From: an uncultured Acinetobacter sp.
GTDB lineage: Bacteria; Cyanobacteriota; Vampirovibrionia; Gastranaerophilales; Gastranaerophilaceae
Direction of reading: 5' to 3'
NCBI GenBank assembly: GCA_900321205.1
Contig: ONVC01000004.1
Coordinates: forward strand, 1-64,000
DNA: 64,000 nucleotides
A model generated the notes under the pieces. It did not search any database. It worked only from the letters and a program-made list of their open reading frames with translations, and was not told the origin of the DNA. Both the position numbers and the translations under genes were made by a program. Shown one piece after another: positions 44,223 through 51,505 of the stretch (the stretch's first letter is position 1; each line of letters starts with the position of its first letter).

Positions 44223-44879
44223 ATGCGGTTATTTCTGTTTATCTTAGTTGTTTTATTAACTTTACAAAGTTGTTATGCTCTTGATAATTCAAAGAACTTA
44301 CAAACGGACGAAATTGTTACTAAATACACTTTTGAAGACTCAATGAGCGGAAAAGTAGTAAAAATTGAAAAAGGAACTACCCTCCCTATTACCTTGCAGA
44401 CTTCAATAGATACTTCAACGACACAAGAGCATGATGAAGTAGCTGCAACTTTAAATGAAGATTTAAAGATTGACGGAGCAATTGTTGCTAAACAAAACAG
44501 CGTACTTTATGGAAAAGTCGTAAAGGCTAAAAAAGCTTCAAATTGTATGAGGGGCGGAAAAGTCAAAATAAAATTTGATAAACTTGTTACAACAGAAAAT
44601 AAAACATATGAAATAGCTACTAAAACAATAGATTTTGTAGTATCGTCAGAAGACAAAATAATGACAATCGGGCAAACCGCAATTCAGATAGTTTTGATGG
44701 CATTATACGGTGTTGCAACCTGTGGAGTCGGGGCTGTTGTTATTGGTATATGTTTTTTTGCAACTCCAACGGGGCTCTTTCCTGTCTTTACCAAAAAAGG
44801 AACAGATGCTGTAATACCTGCTTCTACTGAGATTGAGGTTTCTCTCAACGATTCATTAAACGCAATAGCTACTTATTAA
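44223..44879 (+). CDS. Secreted or membrane hypothetical protein
   Basis: A 218-residue protein with a signal peptide (hydrophobic residues 3-15, possible cut after YALD region; the LQSC sequence is a poor lipobox). A beta-rich domain from about 55 to 145 follows (KGTTLPITLQTSIDTSTTQE, KIDGAIVAKQNSVLYGKVVK, KVKIKFDKLVT). It loosely resembles VirB10/TrbI-type barrels, which also place 'P-x-G-S-x-x-x-G-x-V' strands. A hydrophobic segment at about 160-190 may span the membrane. No conjugation genes are near, so the resemblance should not be read as function. GAAGGAG precedes the ATG. Confidence 0.6.
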   Translation: MRLFLFILVVLLTLQSCYALDNSKNLQTDEIVTKYTFEDSMSGKVVKIEKGTTLPITLQTSIDTSTTQEHDEVAATLNEDLKIDGAIVAKQNSVLYGKVVKAKKASNCMRGGKVKIKFDKLVTTENKTYEIATKTIDFVVSSEDKIMTIGQTAIQIVLMALYGVATCGVGAVVIGICFFATPTGLFPVFTKKGTDAVIPASTEIEVSLNDSLNAIATY

Positions 44880-44906
44880 ATTCAAGTTTACATTAGTTAA
44901 TCATTA

Positions 44907-44932
44907 TTGACTTTTCTTCAAATTTCTATAAT
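44907..44932 (+). promoter_or_regulatory. Promoter of the Fur/PerR-family gene
   Basis: TTGACT (44907-44912) and TATAAT (44927-44932) are 14 bases apart; an alternative TAATAA two bases later gives 16. The operator begins nine bases downstream, over the likely start point. Confidence 0.5.
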
Positions 44933-44940
44933 AATGATAA

Positions 44941-44955
44941 TGATAATAATTATCA
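44941..44955 (+). promoter_or_regulatory. Fur-type operator (perfect 7-1-7 inverted repeat)
   Basis: TGATAAT-A-ATTATCA matches the 7-1-7 Fur box known from Bacillus (TGATAATnATTATCA) base for base. It overlaps the probable transcription start of the Fur-family gene, which argues for autorepression. Confidence 0.8.
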
Positions 44956-44975
44956 TTTATTGGGAAGTTGAGGTT

Positions 44976-45416
44976 ATGAGGAATTCAAAGCAAAAAGAAA
45001 TCATTTTGCGTGCGCTTGGTGAACACCGTGTTCATCCGACTGCCGATGAACTTTATAATTACATTCATCAGGAGTATTCGGATATCGGTGTTGCAACGGT
45101 TTATCGTAATCTTAATAAATTTGCCGAAAAGGGTATTATCAGAAAAATTATCGGTTTAGATGGTTCTTCTCACTTTGACAGTTGTTTAGAACCGCACTTC
45201 CACTTTATTTGCAGCTGCTGCGGAAGGATATACGACATTCCTATGGTTGCAGGAAAAGACTTAATCGCAAAAGCTGAAGAGTTTACTGACTGCAAAATAA
45301 CCTCTATGAACATGACATTCAGGGGTATTTGCAAAGAATGTAAGAACAAGCATGACAGCGAATTTGTTTTTGACGAAAACGAAACAGAAATGCTGTTAGC
45401 TGCAAGTACGTCATAG
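44976..45416 (+). CDS. Fur-family transcriptional regulator (PerR/Fur-like)
   Basis: A 146-residue metal-dependent repressor. The N-terminal winged helix is seen in ILRALGEHRVHPTADELYNY and VATVYRNLNKFAEKGII. The metal-binding hinge contains HFDSCLEPHFHFIC, followed by zinc pairs CSCCGR and CKECKN. The HFD ... P-H-x-H-F-x-C-x-x-C-G-x-I pattern is closer to PerR (peroxide sensing) than to iron-sensing Fur, while the operator is of Fur type, so the sensed signal is uncertain. The start at 44976 follows GAGG closely; the longer upstream reading would run through the operator. pflB follows with its own promoter. Confidence 0.85.
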   Translation: MRNSKQKEIILRALGEHRVHPTADELYNYIHQEYSDIGVATVYRNLNKFAEKGIIRKIIGLDGSSHFDSCLEPHFHFICSCCGRIYDIPMVAGKDLIAKAEEFTDCKITSMNMTFRGICKECKNKHDSEFVFDENETEMLLAASTS

Positions 45417-45463
45417 TACTTTTCTACAATTGTAATTATGACAATTTATATAAGTTAATATTA

Positions 45464-45493
45464 TTGGATTTAAGATATTACAAATGATATAAT
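45464..45493 (+). promoter_or_regulatory. Promoter of pflB
   Basis: TTGGAT (45464-45469) and an extended -10, TGA-TATAAT (TATAAT 45488-45493), with an 18-base spacer. Confidence 0.5.
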
Positions 45494-45542
45494 GAAAGTT
45501 CTCACTCTATAAGAAAATAAGTACAAAGGAGATATATTAAAA

Positions 45543-47639
45543 ATGGAAGCAACAATAGAACGATCCGCTGAAAACAAATATTCAACAACTGAGTTTATTG
45601 GCGGAAAGTGGCAGAAAGAGATTAATGTAAGAGATTTTATACAGAGAAACTACACTCAGTATAACGGTGATTCAAGTTTCTTAACAGGTCCAACCGAGGC
45701 AACAAAAAAACTTTGGGAAGAATGCTGCGACCTCTTTAAAAAAGAACGTGAAAACGGCGGTGTTCTCGATATGGACACAAAGATTGTTTCAACAATCACT
45801 TCGCATGGAGCAGGTTATATTGATAAGCCGTTGGAAAAAATTGTAGGCTTACAGACTGATAAACCTCTTAAACGTTCGCTTCAGCCGTTTGGCGGTATAA
45901 GAATGGCAGAAGGGGCATGCAAATCTTATGGTTATGAAGTTGATCCTGAAATCAGCGAAATATTTACAAAATACAGAAAAACTCACAACCAGGGTGTTTT
46001 TGATGCCTATACTCCGGAGATGAAACGTGCAAGACACGCAGCAATCTTAACAGGTCTGCCTGATGCTTACGGAAGAGGTCGTATCATAGGTGATTACAGA
46101 AGAATCGCTCTGTATGGTATCGACAGACTTGTCTACGACAAAATTGAACAGCACAACTCTATTGACGGAGATATGACTCCCGAAAAAATTCAATTGAAAG
46201 AAGAAATCTCCGAACAAATCCGTGCTTTGTGGGAAATGGCAGAACTCGGCAAGATTTACGGTTTTGACATTACACAACCTGCAAGAAATGCACGTGAAGC
46301 TGTTCAGTGGCTATACTTCGGTTACTTGTCAGCCGTAAAAGAACAAAACGGTGCTGCTATGAGTATCGGAAGAACTTCAACTTTCCTTGATATTTATATC
46401 GAAAGAGATTTGCGTGACGGTATTATAACCGAACAGGAAGCTCAGGAACTTATTGACCATTTCATAATGAAATTAAGACTGGTTAAATTTGCAAGAACTC
46501 CTGAATACAATGCATTGTTCTCCGGGGACCCGACCTGGGTAACAGAGTCAATCGGCGGTGTTGGTGTTGACGGAAGACATATGGTTACAAAAAACTCGTT
46601 CAGATACCTTCACACTCTTGAAAATCTGGGTACTGCACCTGAACCGAACTTAACAGTTTTGTGGTCAAAGAATTTACCGCACAATTTCAAGCAGTATGCA
46701 GCACACATTTCAATTACAACCTCATCTATTCAGTATGAAAATGATGATTTAATGAGAACCGTTCACGGTGATGATTATGCTATTGCATGCTGTGTATCAT
46801 CCATGGTTGTAGGTAAAGAAATGCAGTTCTTCGGTGCAAGAGCTAACCTTGCAAAATGTCTTTTGTACGCAATTAACGGCGGTGTTGATGAAAGACTTAA
46901 AGAGCAGGTTGGTCCTAAATACAGACCGATTACATCAGAATATCTTGACTATAACGAAGTTATGGAAAGATATGAAGATATGATGGAATGGCTTGCAGGC
47001 TTGTATGTTAATACTTTGAATGTAATACATTATATGCACGACAAATACTGTTATGAACGCTCACAGATGGCGCTCCATGACAGAGATGTAAAAAGATATT
47101 TTGCAACAGGTATTGCAGGGTTATCGGTTGTTGCCGATTCACTTTCCGCAATCAAATATGCAAAAGTCAAAACAATACGTGATGAAAACGGTATAGTTGT
47201 TGATTATGAAGTCGAAGGAGATTACCCCAAATACGGAAATAACGATGACAGAGTTGACGAAATGGCAGTAGAACTTGTTCACAAGTTTATGAGCATGATT
47301 AGAAAACATACAACTTACAGAAACTCTATTCCTACAATGTCAATTCTGACAATCACATCAAACGTAGTTTACGGAAAGAAAACAGGAAACACTCCTGACG
47401 GAAGAAAAGCAGGTGTTCCGCTTGCTCCGGGAGCTAACCCGATGCACGGCAGAGATTCTAACGGTGCCGTTGCATCACTTGCTTCTGTTGCAAAACTGCC
47501 GTTTAATGATGCACAAGACGGTATTTCAAATACTTTCTCAATCATTCCGAACGCTCTGGGCAAAGATGAAATCTTTATGGGCGATTTGGACATATGTTTA
47601 GACTGCGGTTGCGCAGAGAGAACAGTAGATTTTGAATAA
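45543..47639 (+). CDS. pflB: Pyruvate formate-lyase, catalytic body without glycyl-radical domain
   Basis: PFL converts pyruvate and CoA to acetyl-CoA and formate. The 698-residue protein has the full barrel: [58 protein letters not shown] and the active-site pair Cys416-Cys417 in [10 protein letters not shown]. After [13 protein letters not shown], where canonical PFLs run on into the glycyl-radical loop, it ends in a novel tail, [22 protein letters not shown] (quoted in part: DICLDCGC). No R-V-S-G-Y sequence is present, so this chain cannot carry the radical. The missing domain is the next gene. AAAGGAGATAT precedes the ATG. No pflA activase is adjacent. Confidence 0.93.
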   Translation: MEATIERSAENKYSTTEFIGGKWQKEINVRDFIQRNYTQYNGDSSFLTGPTEATKKLWEECCDLFKKERENGGVLDMDTKIVSTITSHGAGYIDKPLEKIVGLQTDKPLKRSLQPFGGIRMAEGACKSYGYEVDPEISEIFTKYRKTHNQGVFDAYTPEMKRARHAAILTGLPDAYGRGRIIGDYRRIALYGIDRLVYDKIEQHNSIDGDMTPEKIQLKEEISEQIRALWEMAELGKIYGFDITQPARNAREAVQWLYFGYLSAVKEQNGAAMSIGRTSTFLDIYIERDLRDGIITEQEAQELIDHFIMKLRLVKFARTPEYNALFSGDPTWVTESIGGVGVDGRHMVTKNSFRYLHTLENLGTAPEPNLTVLWSKNLPHNFKQYAAHISITTSSIQYENDDLMRTVHGDDYAIACCVSSMVVGKEMQFFGARANLAKCLLYAINGGVDERLKEQVGPKYRPITSEYLDYNEVMERYEDMMEWLAGLYVNTLNVIHYMHDKYCYERSQMALHDRDVKRYFATGIAGLSVVADSLSAIKYAKVKTIRDENGIVVDYEVEGDYPKYGNNDDRVDEMAVELVHKFMSMIRKHTTYRNSIPTMSILTITSNVVYGKKTGNTPDGRKAGVPLAPGANPMHGRDSNGAVASLASVAKLPFNDAQDGISNTFSIIPNALGKDEIFMGDLDICLDCGCAERTVDFE

Positions 47640-47660
47640 TAAATTTAAAGAAGAATGTAG

Positions 47661-47677
47661 GTTGGGTAAAACCCGAC
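47661..47677 (+). other. Intercistronic hairpin in the split pfl operon
   Basis: GTTGGGT-aaa-ACCCGAC is a 7-bp stem (one G-U) in the 64-base gap between the two pfl genes. It has no T-run, so it looks like an RNA-stability or processing element rather than a terminator. Confidence 0.45.
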
Positions 47678-47703
47678 AAAATCCAAAATAAAAGGAGAAT
47701 AAA

Positions 47704-48132
47704 ATGACAACTCAACAAGAAGAAAATTTAATAAACTTACTTGACGGATACGTTGAAAAGGGTGGACATCACCTTAATGTAAACGTATTTAACAGGGAAA
47801 CTTTGCTTGATGCTCAGGCTCATCCTGAAAAATATCCGCAATTAACGGTTCGTGTTTCAGGATACGCAGTTAACTTTATTAAGTTAACAAAAGAACAACA
47901 GGATGATGTTATATCAAGAACTTTCCATAAATCTCTCGGCTCAACTCCGGTTTCTCAACCGATTGAAGCAAAAGAAATCAAAAACAATATTGAAGAAGAA
48001 AGAATTATTGAATATACACCGGAAACACATACCGCACCGAGAACAAGCGTAGGCTCTATGTCCATGCCGTCTGATTTCAGAGGGGTAAACAAAGGAGCCG
48101 GCATTCAGGAAAAAACTTATACAAACGTTTAA
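47704..48132 (+). CDS. Stand-alone glycyl-radical domain of pyruvate formate-lyase (GrcA-like)
   Basis: A 142-residue protein. Residues 10-80 ([60 protein letters not shown]) are the C-terminal glycyl-radical domain of PFL, with the radical Gly at about residue 53 in RVSGYAV. A tail of roughly 60 residues, polar and Pro/Ser-rich, follows ([20 protein letters not shown]). It resembles E. coli GrcA/YfiD, a spare domain that rescues damaged PFL. Here, however, the upstream PFL lacks its own copy, so this protein is presumably an essential subunit. AAAGGAG lies seven bases before the ATG. The partner body ends 64 bases upstream in another frame. Confidence 0.9.
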   Translation: MTTQQEENLINLLDGYVEKGGHHLNVNVFNRETLLDAQAHPEKYPQLTVRVSGYAVNFIKLTKEQQDDVISRTFHKSLGSTPVSQPIEAKEIKNNIEEERIIEYTPETHTAPRTSVGSMSMPSDFRGVNKGAGIQEKTYTNV

Positions 48133-48135
48133 AAC

Positions 48136-48162
48136 TTGACATAAAAGGCTGTATGCTATAAT
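48136..48162 (+). promoter_or_regulatory. Promoter of the serine-leader transcript
   Basis: TTGACA (48136-48141), a 15-base spacer and an extended -10, TGC-TATAAT (TATAAT 48157-48162). The predicted start lies two or so bases before the leader ORF ATG. Confidence 0.65.
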
Positions 48163-48170
48163 CTAAGAAT

Positions 48171-48236
48171 ATGGAAAATTTATACTTTACAACTTCATCA
48201 TCCTCATCCTCCAAGTTGCATTCGGAACTTGAGTGA
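48171..48236 (+). CDS. Candidate leader peptide with six consecutive serine codons
   Basis: A 21-codon ORF, MENLYFTTSSSSSSKLHSEL followed by a final E and TGA. It contains Ser codons TCA TCA TCC TCA TCC TCC in a row. The ATG is eight bases after the TATAAT, so it has almost no leader, like other starts in this genome. The end of the ORF (TCGGAACT, 48222-48229) is complementary to the left arm of the terminator at 48275-48305 and identical in sense to its right arm. That is the geometry of a ribosome-mediated attenuator. It is too short to be found by ordinary gene callers. Confidence 0.55.
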   Translation: MENLYFTTSSSSSSKLHSELE

Positions 48237-48274
48237 TTTTGATGTGTAGTTTTTAAAGTATATGTTAAAGTTTT

Positions 48275-48309
48275 AAGAGTTCCGATTTTTTAAATCGGAA
48301 CTCTTTATT
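48275..48309 (+). terminator. Attenuator terminator before the 500-aa gene
   Basis: AAGAGTTCCGATTT (48275-48288), loop TTT and AAATCGGAACTCTT (48292-48305) form a perfect 14-bp stem followed by TATTTG. It lies 19 bases before the start codon of the downstream gene, whose ribosome site follows at once. The left arm can alternatively pair with 48222-48229 in the leader ORF. Confidence 0.7.
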
Positions 48310-48327
48310 TGCAGATTTGGAGAAAAA

Positions 48328-49830
48328 TTGAAGGTACATAATATAAACAATTTAACATTCAGAGGACCGTTAGACGGCACGTTAACGCAGGTTTTAAGAG
48401 CCTGTGATACTAATGAAATGGTTAACGCAGTCGGGCTTGACGTAGGTTCTATGGTTATCCCTAGATCGTATTATGATACAAAAGCAAGAAATGAATTTGC
48501 AGGCGCAGAAACATTTTTCCGTGAAATAAGCGGTACTTTTATTAACTGTATTTCAGCAGGCTTATTTGCTCAGATTATTTCTAAAATTGCTTCAAAACAC
48601 GTTATGAAGGATGTTAAAACAAATCCTGCAAGCTGGTACTCAAAAGATTCACTGGAAACTCTTAAAGAGGCATGGGAAAAAGGAGGCAAGAATACGGAAG
48701 GATACCTGAACACAGTATTTGAAAACCTTTCGGGTCGTGACGGGCACGAAATTAATGAGTTTAAGAAGATTAACTGGGATAAAATCGAATGGAATGATGA
48801 AAAAATCTGGCAGAGAATTAACTGGAAAGATGAAAAGTACAAAGGTATTCAGAACAAGTTAAGAACCAAAGAAGATTTTATAAAAACATGCGCAGATTTT
48901 ATTCGGGACAAAAATATTACCTCAGATGACAAAAAACAAGTTTTATCAATAATGGACAAGCGACTTACAAACGCTCTCGGCGCCGGAAGAAACGTAACGG
49001 TTAAAATCGGGGATAAAACCCTTGAAACAAGTCTGTGGAATGTTCTAAGAGATACTCAGGACATGGCACGCGATATTTTTACTAACCCAAACGTCAATAC
49101 AGAGAAAGCGTTTGAAAAAATCAGAAAAGTTAACAAAATTAAAGGTGTTGGTGCAATAACCGGCGCATGCCTTCTGGGTCTTACCAACCAGTTTATAAAC
49201 AGAAAGATTACGGAAAAAAGAACCGGCAAAAAAGGGTTTGTCGGAGATGTTGATTTCACTTCTGCTGAACACGAGCACAAGAAAGACAAAACTCTAATCT
49301 TCAAAAAACTCGGGGCAAGTGCCGTAATGCTCGGCATGGTTGCCTCTGTTATGAGAGTGAAAAACTTTAAAGAGTTCGCTAAAAAACTGGAATTTACAGG
49401 ACCTATTACAAGCGGAAATGCAATAAAAACCGTTTATGCCGCAAATATTACAGGAAGGTTTATGGCGGCAGACAACGGAACAGAACTGAGAGAATCTATG
49501 ACAAGAGATTATCTTGGCTTCCTGAACTGGCTCGTATTCGGTGGTTTTGCAGCAAAAGGAGTTGCTAACCTGCTTGATAAAAAAGGTGAAAATTTGTTCA
49601 ATTATTCAAAAGAGGGCAAAGGCTTAAAACACTGGCTCAATGATTTAACTCTCAAAACGCACAATGAAGTCGCAGCAAAAGGCAGAGAATATATAAAGAA
49701 AAATCTCTGGAAACTCAATCTTGCAAACGCATCAGGTATCGCATATTCAGCTATCACCCTGGGCATACTTCTTCCGATGCTTAATGCACACGTTACGAAA
49801 CATAAAGCAGAAAAACAGAAACAATGCTAG
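48328..49830 (+). CDS. Hydrophobic hypothetical protein with N-terminal tag
   Basis: A 500-residue protein, family unknown. The start is TTG with GGAG six bases upstream. The N-terminus MKVHNINNLTFRGPLDGTL is one of the clearest copies of the recurring motif. Hydrophobic segments lie near residues 70-85 (FINCISAGLFAQII), 270-290 (GVGAITGACLLGLTNQF), 328-345 (LGASAVMLGMVASVM), 405-420 and near the end (AYSAITLGILLPML). It is therefore probably membrane-associated, with a charged Trp-rich middle (INWDKIEWNDEKIWQRINW). It is preceded by the serine-codon attenuator, which suggests its expression follows serine or tRNA-Ser charging (inference). Confidence 0.65.
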   Translation: MKVHNINNLTFRGPLDGTLTQVLRACDTNEMVNAVGLDVGSMVIPRSYYDTKARNEFAGAETFFREISGTFINCISAGLFAQIISKIASKHVMKDVKTNPASWYSKDSLETLKEAWEKGGKNTEGYLNTVFENLSGRDGHEINEFKKINWDKIEWNDEKIWQRINWKDEKYKGIQNKLRTKEDFIKTCADFIRDKNITSDDKKQVLSIMDKRLTNALGAGRNVTVKIGDKTLETSLWNVLRDTQDMARDIFTNPNVNTEKAFEKIRKVNKIKGVGAITGACLLGLTNQFINRKITEKRTGKKGFVGDVDFTSAEHEHKKDKTLIFKKLGASAVMLGMVASVMRVKNFKEFAKKLEFTGPITSGNAIKTVYAANITGRFMAADNGTELRESMTRDYLGFLNWLVFGGFAAKGVANLLDKKGENLFNYSKEGKGLKHWLNDLTLKTHNEVAAKGREYIKKNLWKLNLANASGIAYSAITLGILLPMLNAHVTKHKAEKQKQC

Positions 49831-49879
49831 CAAATTTTATTTTTACAAGTTTAGAAATAATATAGAAAGGTGTATTATA

Positions 49880-50314
49880 ATGCAGATAGATAAAATTCAA
49901 AACAGTAACCAAACAAGCTTCGGAATTAAGTATGTAAATAAAAAAGCTTGGAATAAGGATGTTTTAAAGGCTTTTGAAGAGTCAAAAATATTCAGAGGTA
50001 TTAATGCAAAATACCCTGATGCAGAAGTTCGCTATACAAAGATATCAGGCGAGGATAGTATTGGTAATGCTGAAATAATTCATACGCTTCTTATGGATAT
50101 AAAACTAGCCAAAAATAAATTTTTCCGCTGGAATTTATCAAGCCACTCTGAAATGTTCCCTGAACAACATTTAAAATATGAATTGAAAATACTTAATATG
50201 AAAGATATAGAAGAAGGTGCCGTCGAAACGCTTAACCCAACATATAGATTGAACATTAAATACAAACAAAATCCCATAAAAGCATTTTTTCAAAAGATTT
50301 TTCATAAATCATAA
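49880..50314 (+). CDS. Small hypothetical protein with N-terminal tag
   Basis: A 144-residue basic protein starting at the ATG at 49880, with AAAGGTG upstream. The longer in-frame reading would begin inside the preceding gene and is rejected. The first residues, MQIDKIQNSNQTSFGIKYVN, show the same M-x-I-x-x-I-x-N-x-x-x-F pattern as its neighbours. The rest contains HTLLMDIKLAKNKFF and a C-terminal basic helix (PIKAFFQKIFHKS). No known domain. It follows the 500-aa gene by 49 bases. Confidence 0.6.
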   Translation: MQIDKIQNSNQTSFGIKYVNKKAWNKDVLKAFEESKIFRGINAKYPDAEVRYTKISGEDSIGNAEIIHTLLMDIKLAKNKFFRWNLSSHSEMFPEQHLKYELKILNMKDIEEGAVETLNPTYRLNIKYKQNPIKAFFQKIFHKS

Positions 50315-50319
50315 CATGC

Positions 50320-50325
50320 TATAAT
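50320..50325 (+). promoter_or_regulatory. -10 box of anmK (leaderless start)
   Basis: A consensus TATAAT, preceded by TGC (extended -10), ends six bases before the anmK ATG; no ribosome site. Confidence 0.55.
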
Positions 50326-50331
50326 AATTTT

Positions 50332-51456
50332 ATGGCTGAAAAAGAAATAAAGAAAATTATAGGTTTAATGTCCGGAACTTCGTGTGATTCGATTGATGCT
50401 GCATTGTGCGAAGTTTATCCGGATTTATCGGTAAAACTCTTGCAGGGAATCAACTATTCCTACCCTGAACACATTCGGGCAAAAATTTTTCAGGCGTTCA
50501 GAAATGAGCTTTCAGTTAAAGAACTTTGCCAGCTTAATTTTGCTGTCGGCAGATGTTTTGCAGATGCATGTAATGTTTTAATCGGGGAATTCGGAAAACC
50601 TGACTTAATTGCAAGCCATGGTCAAACGATTTACCACTATCCTTTTGACGAAAAAATAGACGGTATTCCGTTAAAAAGCACCCTGCAAATAGGTGAGAGT
50701 TCTGTTATATCAGCCCTGACAGGCTGTATGACTGTTTCTAATTTCCGTGAAAAAGATATCGCAGTTGGCGGTCAGGGTGCACCGCTTGTTTGTTTTGCAG
50801 ATGAAAAATGGTGGGGTAAATATAATATGAATTTTGCAATTCAGAACATTGGCGGAATTTCTAACGTAACGGTTGTATCAAATGAACACGATACTTTTGG
50901 GTTTGATACAGGGTGCGGAAACATAATGATTGATTACTGCGTACAAAAGTTCTTTAATCAAAAATATGATAAAGACGGTTTAATTGCTAATGAAGGAAAA
51001 ATCTGCGAAAGCTGGCTCGATTGTCTGCTTCAGGATGAATATTATTACCTTGAACCGCCCAAAACAACGGGCAGAGAGTATTTTTCGGTTAAGTATATTG
51101 AAAACATCTTAAAAACAGCACCATCTGAACCAAAAGATGTGATTACTACTCTTACGGCTCTCACCGCTAAAACAATAGCGCAGGCATACGAACGTTTTAT
51201 TTACCCTGTTTGCCATATTGATACGGCAGTAATCGGCGGAGGTGGTGCATATAACAAAACAATGATGAAATTCCTGAGAACATATTTACCTCAAAGAACT
51301 GAACTTAAAACGCATGAGGACTTTGGAATTTCTAATAATTATAAAGAGGCTATGGCTTTTGCACTGCTCGGATACTGCAACTATTACGGAATACCGTCAA
51401 ACGTTCCTTCCTGCACGGGAGCAGAAAAACGCGTTGTTTTAGGCAAAATTTGTTAG
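50332..51456 (+). CDS. anmK: Anhydro-N-acetylmuramic acid kinase
   Basis: AnmK phosphorylates and opens 1,6-anhydro-MurNAc in cell-wall recycling. The 374-residue sugar kinase has the phosphate loop GLMSGTSCDSIDAALCEV, SHGQTIYH, LQIGESSVISALTG, DIAVGGQGAPLVCFAD, NIGGISNVTVV, GFDTGCGNIMIDY and VIGGGGAYNKTMM. The start is fixed by the family N-terminus and the -10 box six bases upstream. It fits the peptidoglycan genes (murD, ftsW, murG) elsewhere in the window. Confidence 0.95.
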   Translation: MAEKEIKKIIGLMSGTSCDSIDAALCEVYPDLSVKLLQGINYSYPEHIRAKIFQAFRNELSVKELCQLNFAVGRCFADACNVLIGEFGKPDLIASHGQTIYHYPFDEKIDGIPLKSTLQIGESSVISALTGCMTVSNFREKDIAVGGQGAPLVCFADEKWWGKYNMNFAIQNIGGISNVTVVSNEHDTFGFDTGCGNIMIDYCVQKFFNQKYDKDGLIANEGKICESWLDCLLQDEYYYLEPPKTTGREYFSVKYIENILKTAPSEPKDVITTLTALTAKTIAQAYERFIYPVCHIDTAVIGGGGAYNKTMMKFLRTYLPQRTELKTHEDFGISNNYKEAMAFALLGYCNYYGIPSNVPSCTGAEKRVVLGKIC

Positions 51457-51505
51457 CAAAAAAATGCTTTGATAAGTTTTAAACTTTATACAGGAGAATT
51501 AAACC

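Noticed and set aside
44223-44879. Conjugation protein (VirB10/TrbI)
   Set aside because: Only a loose beta-strand resemblance; there is no proline-rich region and no other conjugation gene, so I left it as hypothetical.
44907-44975. Longer start for the Fur-family protein
   Set aside because: The added Ile/Met-rich residues are a translation of the promoter and operator.
47640-47703. Frameshift or sequencing error splitting PFL
   Set aside because: The upstream chain has a 23-residue new tail, the downstream chain has a proper ribosome site and a C-terminal extension, and no single indel joins the frames at the homologous residues.
49721-49879. N-terminal extension of the 49880 gene
   Set aside because: It overlaps the end of the 500-aa gene out of frame, and the ATG at 49880 has a ribosome site and begins the recurrent motif.
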